Positions 27,399-34,858 of a DNA stretch of 64,000 bases are shown piece by piece. Every line of letters starts with the position of its first letter. The stretch's first letter is position 1. Under the pieces are notes generated by a model that saw nothing but the letters and a program-made list of their open reading frames with translations, was not told the origin of the DNA and did no database searches. Location of the stretch: the NCBI RefSeq assembly GCF_042665255.1, contig NZ_JBHTCD010000021.1; one strand, written 5' to 3'. The translations under genes and the position numbers were made by a program. This DNA comes from Insolitispirillum peregrinum. Its GTDB lineage: Bacteria; Pseudomonadota; Alphaproteobacteria; Rhodospirillales; Rhodospirillaceae.

Positions 27399-27554
27399 GA
27401 AACAGGATCATGGAGCGCTGCTCCATACCTCGCCGGAGCCTTGAGGCCCCAGACCCCATTGAATTGATTTCTAAAGAAAAATGGGGGCTTGGGGGCATCG
27501 CCACCAAACGGGTTCGGGCGGTAGCCCGCACGGATGCCACCAACTGTCGTGTAC
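27399..27554 (+). repeat. Composite intergenic repeat, copy B (W)
   Basis: Starts AAACAGGATCATGGAGCGCT and contains GGAGCGCTGCTCC, GACCCCATT with the later AATGGGGG, the hairpin CGGGCGGTAGCCCG, and the right terminal repeat TGTCGTGTAC (27545-27554). The left terminal repeat is missing. It follows the trcR terminator and lies about 90 bases before yaaA, so the yaaA promoter must be within or just after it. The whole gap 27339-27643 holds no gene. Confidence 0.85.
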
Positions 27555-27643
27555 TCTTGTGCCTTGCGTCATCGGTCAGAAAAGCGCAGATAAGACCCAC
27601 CTGCCTTGTCTCCCATTCGTTCTCTTTACGGTGATTGGCTGCC

Positions 27644-28438
27644 ATGCTCGTTGTTCTTTCCCCGGCCAAGGCGCTGGATTTTTCTCCCGCCCCTGCCTCG
27701 CTGCCCCACACCACACCGCTGCTTGGTGACGATACCGCTGATCTCGCCACCGTCACCCGCACCCTGACCGCAGGCGACCTGCGTCGCCTGATGGATATCT
27801 CGGACGCACTGGCCGACCTCAACCATGCCCGCTTTCAGGCGTTCGGCAGCCCGGTCGCCGGGGAAACCGCCAAACAGGCGGCGCTGGCCTTTGATGGCGA
27901 TACCTACACCGGCCTCGATGCCCCCTCGCTCAGTGCCGACGATCTGGCCTGGTCACAGAACCATCTGCGCATTCTGTCCGGCCTTTATGGCGTGCTGCGT
28001 CCGCTCGACCTGATCGAACCTTACCGTCTGGAGATGGGCGCCAAGCTGCCCACCAGCCGGGGGAAAGACCTGTACGCCTTCTGGAAAGGACGACTGGCGC
28101 CATTGCTGGATCAGGCGGTGGCCGGGCACAGCGCCCCGCTGATCGTCAACTGCGCCTCGACCGAGTATTTCAAGGCCGCCGAAGAAAAGACCCTCACCGC
28201 CCGCGTCATCACTCCGGTGTTTCAGGAACTCCGCGATGGCAAGGCCCGCGTGCTGGGAATGATGGCCAAACGCGCCCGTGGCATGATGGCCCGCTACATC
28301 ATCACCAACCGGCTGGAAAACCCGCTCGATCTACAAGGCTTTGACCTCGGTGGCTACCGCTTCCAGCCAGAGCTGTCCGATCCGCTCGACAGCCCGAAAC
28401 ACAGTCTGAGCTGGGTGTTCAGCCGCCCGCAGCCTTGA
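27644..28438 (+). CDS. yaaA: Peroxide stress protein YaaA (DUF328)
   Basis: A 264-residue DUF328 protein. YaaA limits intracellular free iron and protects DNA from peroxide in E. coli. Family landmarks: LVVLSPAKALDF at the start, FDGDTYTGLDA, LRILSGLYGVLRPLDLIEPYRLEMG, NCASTEYFKA and KRARGMMARYIITN. The ATG at 27644 is used instead of an upstream TTG. No good ribosome site is visible. Confidence 0.93.
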   Translation: MLVVLSPAKALDFSPAPASLPHTTPLLGDDTADLATVTRTLTAGDLRRLMDISDALADLNHARFQAFGSPVAGETAKQAALAFDGDTYTGLDAPSLSADDLAWSQNHLRILSGLYGVLRPLDLIEPYRLEMGAKLPTSRGKDLYAFWKGRLAPLLDQAVAGHSAPLIVNCASTEYFKAAEEKTLTARVITPVFQELRDGKARVLGMMAKRARGMMARYIITNRLENPLDLQGFDLGGYRFQPELSDPLDSPKHSLSWVFSRPQP

Positions 28439-28475
28439 AAAATCTACACACTGTTTTCATTCCGTGGAGTTCACA

Positions 28476-29273
28476 ATGTCCAGCCTGGCCTTTCTTGAAC
28501 ACGGCGATACCTCCCGCCCGCCGTTGCTGATTCTGCACGGCCTGTTCGGCTCTGGCCGCAACTGGGGAACCATTGCCCGCAAACTGGCCAACAGCCATCA
28601 CGTCTTTGCCCTTGACCTGCCGAACCATGGCCGCAGCGAATGGACCGCTGGGGCGATGGACTACCCCTATATGGCACAGGTCGTTGCCAACTGGATGGAT
28701 GAGCATGCCTTGCCCTCGGCCACGATCATCGGCCACTCGATGGGGGGGAAGACTGCAATGCAGCTTGCCCTGCTGCACCCCGAGCGGGTGGACCTGCTGG
28801 TGGCGGTCGATGTGGCCCCGGTGCCCTATGGTCCGCGCGAACACGGCGGCTATATCAAGGCGATGCAGGACGTCACCCTGACCGGCATCAGCCGCCGGTC
28901 AGAGGTCGAGGCGCTGCTGGAAGACACCATCACCGAAACGATGATCCGCAAGTTCCTGATGCAGAATCTGGTACAGGATGAGGGCAGCGAGCAGTTGCGC
29001 TGGCAGATCAATCTGGATGGTCTGGCCGCCAGCCTGCCCGCCCTGATGGACTTCCCGCTGCCGGAAGATGTCGAGCCGTTCACCAACCCCAGCTTCTTCC
29101 TCGCGGGCGGAGCCTCCAACTACGTCCTGCCGGACTACGAAGCCGCCATCCGCCGCCTGTTCCTTGATCACGGACTGTACCGCATTCCCGGTGGTGGCCA
29201 CTGGCCGCACGCCGAAACGCCGGAGATCTTCATGGAGCAGGTGATGGGCTTCCTTGACCGCCATCGGGGATAA
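28476..29273 (+). CDS. Alpha/beta-fold esterase, YbfF-like
   Basis: A 265-residue hydrolase with oxyanion-hole region HGLFGSGRNWGTIARKL, nucleophile Ser88 in GHSMGGK, and a histidine in GGGHWPHAETP. It resembles YbfF, a short-chain acyl/thioester hydrolase; the natural substrate is unknown. The ATG at 28476 has GGAG six bases before it, better than a GTG four codons earlier. It is 37 bases behind yaaA and probably in the same transcript. Confidence 0.87.
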   Translation: MSSLAFLEHGDTSRPPLLILHGLFGSGRNWGTIARKLANSHHVFALDLPNHGRSEWTAGAMDYPYMAQVVANWMDEHALPSATIIGHSMGGKTAMQLALLHPERVDLLVAVDVAPVPYGPREHGGYIKAMQDVTLTGISRRSEVEALLEDTITETMIRKFLMQNLVQDEGSEQLRWQINLDGLAASLPALMDFPLPEDVEPFTNPSFFLAGGASNYVLPDYEAAIRRLFLDHGLYRIPGGGHWPHAETPEIFMEQVMGFLDRHRG

Positions 29274-29293
29274 GGCGTGTGCCGATGACAAAA

Positions 29294-29323
29294 CCGCCGT
29301 GCATCGGCTGTGATGCACGGCGG
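29294..29323 (+). terminator. Strong hairpin behind the YbfF-like gene
   Basis: A perfect 12-bp stem CCGCCGTGCATC/GATGCACGGCGG with a six-base loop lies 20 bases past the stop. No T-run follows, so termination or 3'-end protection is inferred. Confidence 0.55.
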
Positions 29324-29343
29324 CTTGACTGTCTGAATGAGGC

Positions 29344-29458
29344 GGCTGTTTCTGTAGCGTCCGTTGTCTCGGCTGGCCACCGCCCCAACGATACCGCTCC
29401 GGTCAGTTCTCGATCATTCGCGGAGGGGCTTACAGAAACAACCAGCACCGATGCTGCC
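29344..29458. ncRNA. Candidate structured RNA element, copy 1
   Basis: First of two related elements of about 115 bases. Closing stem GGCTGTTTCTGTA (29344-29356) pairs with TACAGAAACAACC (29431-29443) with one mismatch. Nested inside are GCCC/GGGC and CTCCG/CGGAG helices around a conserved TCAGTTCTCGATCATTCG loop. The strand is unknown, as it lies between convergent genes. Copy 2 carries matching changes on both sides of the closing stem. Confidence 0.45.
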
Positions 29459-29538
29459 GTCTCCGCCTGCCCTGCGACCAGTCAAGGCCCCTCGACCTCC
29501 ATCGGGTAAGGTCTGGGGATGAACAGGACATACGAAGA

Positions 29539-29654
29539 GGCTGTTTCCGCAGCATCCGTCGGCTCGGCTGGCAACCGCCCCAAACGATACCACTCCGGTC
29601 AGCTCTCAATCATTCGCGGAGGGGCCTATGGAAACAACCAACGCTGATGCTACG
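29539..29654. ncRNA. Candidate structured RNA element, copy 2
   Basis: Same layout as copy 1, 195 bases further on. The stem GGCTGTTTCCGCA pairs with TATGGAAACAACC (a U-A pair of copy 1 is replaced by C-G), and the GCCC/GGGC and CTCCG/CGGAG helices are conserved. On the plus strand GGAGG followed five bases later by ATG at 29628 could open a 23-codon frame to 29699, but the ATG is not conserved in copy 1. I therefore do not call a gene. Confidence 0.45.
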
Positions 29655-29687
29655 CCTCTTTTACCCGCCAGGCAAGCGAATGAGGCA

Positions 29688-30587
29688 TCACTCCGGTAGC
29701 AATTCGTCAGCCAGAACCGGCCGCAGCAGGTCCTTTTGCCCCAGCAACGGCCCCAAAGCCTGGGCAAAGTGCGCCGCCCATGCCTTGGCTCCGTCGGTAT
29801 CTCCGATCAAATCCTGCCGGATTTCAACCCCGACATGAGCCAGCCCCGCCGGTTCGGCATGGGTGTTCAGGGTGTGGGCAATCTCGCGCCCGGAATAGGG
29901 CTGGTTATCGCCAACGCACCAGCCCTGCTGCTGCAAGGCCGATTGCAAGGCGGTAAACAGGCGGCCATCGCGGTTCCACAACAGCCCGACATGCCATGGC
30001 CGGTCGCACCCGGCATCCTTCAGGCAGGGGGTGAAGCTGTGCATTGCCACGATCATCGGCGTCCGCCCCTGCAGGCGCTCGCAGGATGAAATCACCATGT
30101 CGGTGATTGCCGCGTGATAAGGATAGAAAATCGCCTCGCGCCGGGCGGCACGATGGATTTCCGTCAGTCCGAGGTTGGCCGGGATCACCGTGCCGTCGCT
30201 TGTCTCCGGCATTGCCGTGCCGTCGTGCGGAGCCCGGTTGCAATCGACCACCAACCGCGAGTAATTGCACAGCACCGCCGGGCAATCGAGCGCCATCGCC
30301 AAATGGCGCGTGACCTCGGCAATGCCAATGTCATAGCCGATATGACGATCCAGCTCACCCATGGGCAACCCCAGATTATTCAGGGCATGAGGCACACGGT
30401 TACTGGCATGGTCACAGACCAGCACCAACGGAGCTTGCCCAAGAGGATTGATCACCTGACAGGCGGCCGGCTCGTCGGCGGCCAACAGGCGATGGGCCAA
30501 ATCCCGATGGTTACCCTTCAACGCAGCAGCCTCTCCGCCAACAGCACGGGACCGCTGCACATGAGCAAAAGCAGAAGAAGAGGTCAT
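29688..30587 (-). CDS. N-formylglutamate amidohydrolase family protein
   Basis: A roughly 299-residue member of the N-formylglutamate amidohydrolase (HutG-like) family, which releases formate from N-formylglutamate or related amides. Landmarks: PLVLVCDHASNRVPHALNNLGL, DIGIAEVTRHLAMALDCPAVLCNYSRLVVDCNR, the YHAAI segment and IVAMHSFTP. The start is uncertain: ATG 30587 fits family length, though the GGAG is 11 bases away; a GTG at 30641 is the alternative. No other histidine-degradation genes are nearby, so the substrate is unresolved. Confidence 0.82.
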   Translation of the reverse strand: MTSSSAFAHVQRSRAVGGEAAALKGNHRDLAHRLLAADEPAACQVINPLGQAPLVLVCDHASNRVPHALNNLGLPMGELDRHIGYDIGIAEVTRHLAMALDCPAVLCNYSRLVVDCNRAPHDGTAMPETSDGTVIPANLGLTEIHRAARREAIFYPYHAAITDMVISSCERLQGRTPMIVAMHSFTPCLKDAGCDRPWHVGLLWNRDGRLFTALQSALQQQGWCVGDNQPYSGREIAHTLNTHAEPAGLAHVGVEIRQDLIGDTDGAKAWAAHFAQALGPLLGQKDLLRPVLADELLPE

Positions 30588-30910
30588 TGGACAGTGACAC
30601 TCCGGCAAGGAAACAAGGGGGGATGCGAGGCTGCATTTCACGAAGCAACCGTATGCGTAACAAATCTATCACGGCACGCCCCTGCTTGACCATAGTTGCA
30701 GTGCAGCACCCACCAATGCGGCAAGGCAAAAGAGGGAACCTCTGGCACGGCAGTGCTCCCGGCCAAATCCAACCGGATTCGTCGGCCTTATCCCTGCTTT
30801 ATGCTAAAGGCGTCCCACCCCGCATCGGCAAACTGGAAATCAGGGCCGTTTCCCTGTATGGCCTGCTCAGCCCGCCAGCACCTTTTTGATCAGAAAGCAT
30901 CGCCATCACC
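30588..30910. other. Divergent promoter gap
   Basis: A 323-base region between two divergent genes (amidohydrolase minus, EamA transporter plus). TTGACC occurs near 30686 but without a good -10 at 16-18 bases. No repeat, RNA gene or open frame is convincing. Confidence 0.4.
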
Positions 30911-31840
30911 ATGAGTACCGTGTCCTCTGCCGCCCCTCACCCTGCGGCCTCTGTCGTCAAGCTGGCCCTTCCTGCCCTGATGCTGGGAGCAACGGCCATC
31001 GGCTTTGCCCCGATCTTCGTCCGCCTGTCGGAAATCGGCCCGGTTGCGACCGGCTTCTGGCGTCTGGCGCTGGCATGGCCCCTGCTGTGGGTGTGGATGC
31101 TGTGGGAACAACGGCAGGCCAGAGCCAAGAGGATGCAGGTCCGCCGACCACAAACCGTACAGGATTGGGTCCAACTCAGCATTCCCGGTCTGTTCTTTGC
31201 CGCTGACCTGGCGGTCTGGCACATCGCCATTACCCTGACCACTGTCACCAATGCGACCTTGCTGGCAAATTTTGCCCCGGTGTTCGTCGCCCTGTTTGCC
31301 TGGATCCTGTTCTCGCACCGGCCCACCCTGACTTTTGTTGTCGGGATGGTGATGGCCATGGTTGGAGCCATCACCCTGATGGGCGACAGCCTGAGCGTAT
31401 CGCGTGACCATTTGTCCGGCGATGCCCTCGGCCTTTTGACCTCGGTCTTTTATGCGGGCTACATCCTGTCGGTTGGTCGCCTGCGCAGCCTGTATTCCAC
31501 CGCCACCATCATGACCTGGAGCGCGGTGTCCAACATTCTGATCCTGTCGGTGGTTTCCTGGGCAATGGGGGAATCCCTCTGGCCGCAAAGCTCTTACGCC
31601 TGGTCGGTACTGATCGGGCTGGCCCTGATTTCCCACGTCGCCGGACAAAGCCTGATCACCTTTGCCCTCGCCCACCTTCCGCCCGCTTTCAGCTCGGTCA
31701 GCCTGCTGTGGCAACCCGCCTGCGCAGCTTTATTAGCCTGGCTTTTGCTCGGTGAAAGCATGTCGCCGTGGCAGGGAATTGGTGGCCTGATCGTTCTGGC
31801 CGGTATCCTGATTGCCCGCCGCGCCAGTCAAAAAGTCTAA
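30911..31840 (+). CDS. EamA/DMT family transporter
   Basis: A 309-residue inner-membrane protein with about ten transmembrane helices arranged as two EamA repeats (ATAIGFAPIFVRLSEIGPVATGFWRL; GQSLITFALAHLPPAFSSVSLLWQPACAALLAWLLLGE). Drug/metabolite transporters of this type usually export amino acids or metabolites; the substrate cannot be assigned. The second repeat ends in GIGGLIVLAGILIARR. Confidence 0.85.
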   Translation: MSTVSSAAPHPAASVVKLALPALMLGATAIGFAPIFVRLSEIGPVATGFWRLALAWPLLWVWMLWEQRQARAKRMQVRRPQTVQDWVQLSIPGLFFAADLAVWHIAITLTTVTNATLLANFAPVFVALFAWILFSHRPTLTFVVGMVMAMVGAITLMGDSLSVSRDHLSGDALGLLTSVFYAGYILSVGRLRSLYSTATIMTWSAVSNILILSVVSWAMGESLWPQSSYAWSVLIGLALISHVAGQSLITFALAHLPPAFSSVSLLWQPACAALLAWLLLGESMSPWQGIGGLIVLAGILIARRASQKV

Positions 31841-31863
31841 AGACCATCGCCTAAAGCTTTCTT

Positions 31864-31974
31864 TGGGCAGAAGAATTTTGTGATGGTCCGATTAAACCGA
31901 CTCTCTGCGTGCGGATTTCGGTTACCATCGGACACAGGAACGAGCTATAGTTTCCTTCCATATTCTTCTGCCCA
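31864..31974. repeat. 111-bp nested inverted repeat upstream of pyk
   Basis: The outer arms TGGGCAGAAGAAT (31864-31876) and ATTCTTCTGCCCA (31962-31974) match perfectly over 13 bases. Inner arms GTCCGAT/ATCGGAC (31886-31892, 31927-31933) and AACCGA/TCGGTT (31895-31900, 31918-31923) nest inside. It could be a small element with terminal inverted repeats, a long mRNA leader hairpin, or both. A weak -10-like TATAGT at 31946 lies within it. Confidence 0.65.
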
Positions 31975-31992
31975 GGGACGGTCAATTTCGCC

Positions 31993-33417
31993 ATGAGACG
32001 CACAAGAAACGCTAAGATTATTGCTACCCTTGGCCCCTCCAGCAGCACCCCCGAGGCAATCGAGAGCCTGTTTCGCGCCGGTGCGGACGTGTTCCGGCTG
32101 AATTTCAGCCACGGAACCCACGAAGACCACAAGAAACGCTATGACATGATCCGGGCGATCGAAAGCAAGCTCGGCCGCCCGATTGCGATCCTGATGGACC
32201 TGCAAGGCCCCAAGCTGCGCGTCGGCACCTTTGCCGAAGGCCGTGTCGAGCTGCTGCCCGGTACCACCCTGCGCCTTGACATGGACCCGACCCCCGGCGA
32301 TGCCAGCCGCGTCGCCCTGCCCCACCCGGAAATCTTTGCCGCGATGCAGATCGGCACCGAGCTGCTGATGGATGATGGCAAAATCCGGGTTCGCGTTGAA
32401 GAACACGGTGGCGACTTTGCTCTGACCCGCGTGCTGGTCGGTGGTCCGCTGTCCGACCGCAAGGGCGTCAACGTCCCCGGCGAAGTGTTACCGATTTCCG
32501 CCCTGACCGACAAGGACCGCCGTGATCTGGCCTTCGGCCTTGATCTGGGGGCCGACTGGGTGGCGCTGTCGTTCGTCCAGCGCCCGGAAGACGTTGCCGA
32601 AGCCCGCAAGCTGATTGCCGGGCGGGCAGCGGTGATTTCCAAGCTCGAAAAGCCGTCGGCGATTGACTATCTCGATGAAATCGTCGAGCTGTCCGACGCC
32701 ATCATGGTCGCCCGTGGTGACCTGGGGGTCGAAAGCCCGCCGGAAACCGTGCCGATCCTGCAAAAGCGCATCATCGAATGCTGCCACCGCATTGGCAAAC
32801 CGGTGGTGGTCGCCACCCAGATGCTGGAAAGCATGATTTTCGCCCCGACCCCGACCCGCGCCGAAGCATCGGACGTGGCCACCGCCATTTATGACGGTGC
32901 CGACGCGGTGATGCTGTCGGCGGAAACGGCCTCGGGCAAGTATCCGCTCGACGCGGTGGCGATCATGAACAAGATCATTCACACCGTCGAACAGGACACC
33001 ACCTATTTCCGCATTCGCGACAGCGAGCGCGAAGACCCGGAAAGCACTGCTGCCGACGCCATTGCCGCCGCCGCCAGTCAGGTGGCCGCCACCATCGGCG
33101 CCAAGGCCATCGTGACCTTTACCTCGTCCGGCTCGACCACCCTGCGCGTTGCCCGCCAGCGCCCGAAAGCTCCGATCCTCAGCCTGACGCCAGAAAAAAG
33201 CACCGCCCGCCGTCTGGCTCTGGTGTGGGGGGCCCACTCGGTCGAAGTCGAAGACCTCGCCTTCTTTGCCGACATGGTGCGCCGGGGCTGCAAGGTCGCC
33301 CGTCATGACGAATTCGCCGCCCTCGGCGAGCGGGTGGTGATCGTGGCTGGCGTTCCTTTTGGTACACCGGGGACCACCAATATCCTGCGCATCGCCTGGA
33401 TCGACGACGAAGTGTAA
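31993..33417 (+). CDS. pyk: Pyruvate kinase
   Basis: A 474-residue glycolytic enzyme converting phosphoenolpyruvate and ADP to pyruvate and ATP. N-terminal RRTRNAKIIATLGPSSS, DLQGPKLRVG, the active-site lysine region AVISKLEKPSAI, the metal and nucleotide motif DAIMVARGDLGVE and VVVATQMLESMI are all intact. The C-terminal regulatory domain is present. It is probably transcribed alone from within the inverted-repeat leader. Confidence 0.97.
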   Translation: MRRTRNAKIIATLGPSSSTPEAIESLFRAGADVFRLNFSHGTHEDHKKRYDMIRAIESKLGRPIAILMDLQGPKLRVGTFAEGRVELLPGTTLRLDMDPTPGDASRVALPHPEIFAAMQIGTELLMDDGKIRVRVEEHGGDFALTRVLVGGPLSDRKGVNVPGEVLPISALTDKDRRDLAFGLDLGADWVALSFVQRPEDVAEARKLIAGRAAVISKLEKPSAIDYLDEIVELSDAIMVARGDLGVESPPETVPILQKRIIECCHRIGKPVVVATQMLESMIFAPTPTRAEASDVATAIYDGADAVMLSAETASGKYPLDAVAIMNKIIHTVEQDTTYFRIRDSEREDPESTAADAIAAAASQVAATIGAKAIVTFTSSGSTTLRVARQRPKAPILSLTPEKSTARRLALVWGAHSVEVEDLAFFADMVRRGCKVARHDEFAALGERVVIVAGVPFGTPGTTNILRIAWIDDEV

Positions 33418-33447
33418 GACCACCCTCGACCAATCCGCGCCCGGCAC

Positions 33448-33469
33448 TTTTTTGAGCATGCTCAAAAAA
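33448..33469. promoter_or_regulatory. 22-bp perfect palindrome between pyk and a ferritin-like gene
   Basis: Core TTTGAGCATGCTCAAA extended by three more T/A pairs on each side. It could be an operator of the FNR/FixK superfamily, since TTGA-N6-TCAA is the shared core, but the fifth base is G rather than the usual T or C. It lies 115 bases before the ferritin-like start and 31 bases after pyk. Use as a bidirectional terminator is an alternative. Confidence 0.45.
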
Positions 33470-33583
33470 ACATCCGTGCGTGGATTGGGGATAATCTGCT
33501 ACAGTCTGTCCACCTGTCGGAAAGGGCCAGTAAAGGCCTCTGGCTGCTCCCCCAATATGTAGCCCCGTGAGTGGAGAAGATGG

Positions 33584-34039
33584 ATGCAGTCTGTAGAACA
33601 ATTCCTTGTCTATGCCGCGCGCCTGGAACAGGAAGCCGCTTTGCGCTTTGATGAACTTGCCGACATGGCGCAAACCTTTGAAAACCGCGAGGTCGAACAG
33701 TTCTTCCGCCAGATGGCGACGTTCTCGCGCATGCACCTCAATGAGGCCCGCCAGCGCGGCGGCTTCCACGACCTGCCGGATATCGGTCCCGACGGCTTTG
33801 AGTGGCCGAGCATCGAAAGCCCCGAAGCCGCCGCCATCTGGGGTGCCGACCCCAACATGGACGTCCAGCAAGCCCTCGCCCTCGCCCTTGAGGCGGAAAA
33901 AGGCGGGCTGGCCTTTTATGCCAGGGTGCTGGCCGAAACCAGCGATCCGGAAATCAAGGCAATGGCCGAAGAATTCGTTGCCGAGGAAAGCGAGCACGTC
34001 GCCGCCATTGAAAAATGGATCGCCCGCGCTGCGGCCTGA
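33584..34039 (+). CDS. Ferritin-like domain protein (rubrerythrin/DUF2202-type four-helix bundle)
   Basis: A 151-residue all-helical protein with diiron-type ligands: Glu17, His51, Glu103/Glu105, and Glu135-x2-His138 (AEESEHVAAIEKW). There is no C-terminal rubredoxin domain. It may store or oxidise iron or remove peroxide. The ATG at 33584 has GGAG seven bases upstream. It is a single gene between pyk and a convergent hydrolase; repeat copy C starts 11 bases past its stop. Confidence 0.78.
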   Translation: MQSVEQFLVYAARLEQEAALRFDELADMAQTFENREVEQFFRQMATFSRMHLNEARQRGGFHDLPDIGPDGFEWPSIESPEAAAIWGADPNMDVQQALALALEAEKGGLAFYARVLAETSDPEIKAMAEEFVAEESEHVAAIEKWIARAAA

Positions 34040-34050
34040 TCAGGAAGGGA

Positions 34051-34132
34051 AACAGGATGTGGAGCGCTGCTCCATACCTCGCCGGGGCCTTGAGGCCCCG
34101 GACCCCGTTTTATTGCATTCAAAGAGAAAAAT
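34051..34132 (+). repeat. Composite intergenic repeat, copy C (truncated W)
   Basis: AACAGGAT, GTGGAGCGCTGCTCCAT, GGGGCCTTGAGGCCCC and GGACCCCGTT are followed by AAAGAGAAAAATG, the same order as in copies A and B. The right part is missing. The last codons and stop of the hydrolase on the minus strand lie in the AAAGAGAAAAATG part. Confidence 0.8.
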
Positions 34133-34733
34133 GCTCGGCAATCAGTGCCACAACCTGTGAACTGTGCGTCACGGCCAGATCGTGGCCTGCATCGGGCAAG
34201 ACATGCAGGGTAGAGTCCACCAACATCCGCTGAAGCCGCTGCCCAACTGCCGGCGGGCTGATGCGGTCCTGCTCCCCCCATAGCAACAGGGTTGGGATCG
34301 AAAGTTCTGCCATCCGGTCTGATAAATCCTCGACCGGATCGGCAATCCAGCGGGCCGCCTGCGGAAAAGCGGCGAAGTATTCGGGCCGCCAGTCTTCGCC
34401 TCCCAGATCAGCCACCAGCACACCGCCCGAAGTCACGGTCAACACCAGACGATTGACCAAATCCGGCATCGCCAAAGCCAACCGGACCGCAATCACCCCA
34501 CCCATCGACTGGGCCACGATGTTCACCGGCTGCTGCATGTGCCCGGCCACCAGCGCCATCAGATCATCCAGCCCGGCAATACGGGAATCGGCAGGCTCAT
34601 CCCCCAGACCGGGCCAGGAGAACAGCACCGCGTCATTGACCACGCCGCGCTGTTGCAAAGCCGTCGCCACCGGCTGCCAGAACGAAGCACTCCCGCCCGC
34701 CCCCGGCAGAAACAGCGTTTTACACGGTGCCAT
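34119..34733 (-). CDS. Alpha/beta-fold hydrolase
   Basis: A 204-residue small hydrolase: LFLPGAGGSASFWQPVA (oxyanion region), nucleophile in AQSMGGVIA, acid in LLLWGEQDRISP, and histidine in DAGHDLAVTHS. It resembles carboxylesterase or BioH-like proteins; the substrate is unknown. The ATG at 34733 sits behind GGGG; an upstream ATG at 34766 has no ribosome site. Its final residues (EHFSL and stop) are read from intergenic repeat copy C, so the natural C-terminus may have been altered. Confidence 0.75.
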   Translation of the reverse strand: MAPCKTLFLPGAGGSASFWQPVATALQQRGVVNDAVLFSWPGLGDEPADSRIAGLDDLMALVAGHMQQPVNIVAQSMGGVIAVRLALAMPDLVNRLVLTVTSGGVLVADLGGEDWRPEYFAAFPQAARWIADPVEDLSDRMAELSIPTLLLWGEQDRISPPAVGQRLQRMLVDSTLHVLPDAGHDLAVTHSSQVVALIAEHFSL

Positions 34734-34796
34734 AGCACCCCCTTTCAAAAAATGCCCGACAACCATACGCCAGCCAAAGAATCAGCCCAATGCATA

Positions 34797-34840
34797 AAAA
34801 ACGGGGCCTGCCCTGCACAATGGCAGAGCAGGCCCCGTTT
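34797..34840 (-). terminator. Terminator of putA
   Basis: On the minus strand AACGGGGCCTGC pairs with GCAGGCCCCGTT across a 16-base loop and is followed by a T-run. It lies about 20 bases past the putA stop. Confidence 0.88.
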
Positions 34841-34858
34841 CCGTTTACACCCGCCAGC

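Noticed and set aside
29344..29654. CRISPR array
   Set aside because: Only two diverged copies of 115 bases, no short regular repeats or spacers, and no cas genes anywhere in the window.
29520..29699. Two short plus-strand frames (42 and 23 codons) over the second structured repeat
   Set aside because: The frame and the ATG are not kept in the first copy, while the base pairing is, so RNA structure is the better explanation.
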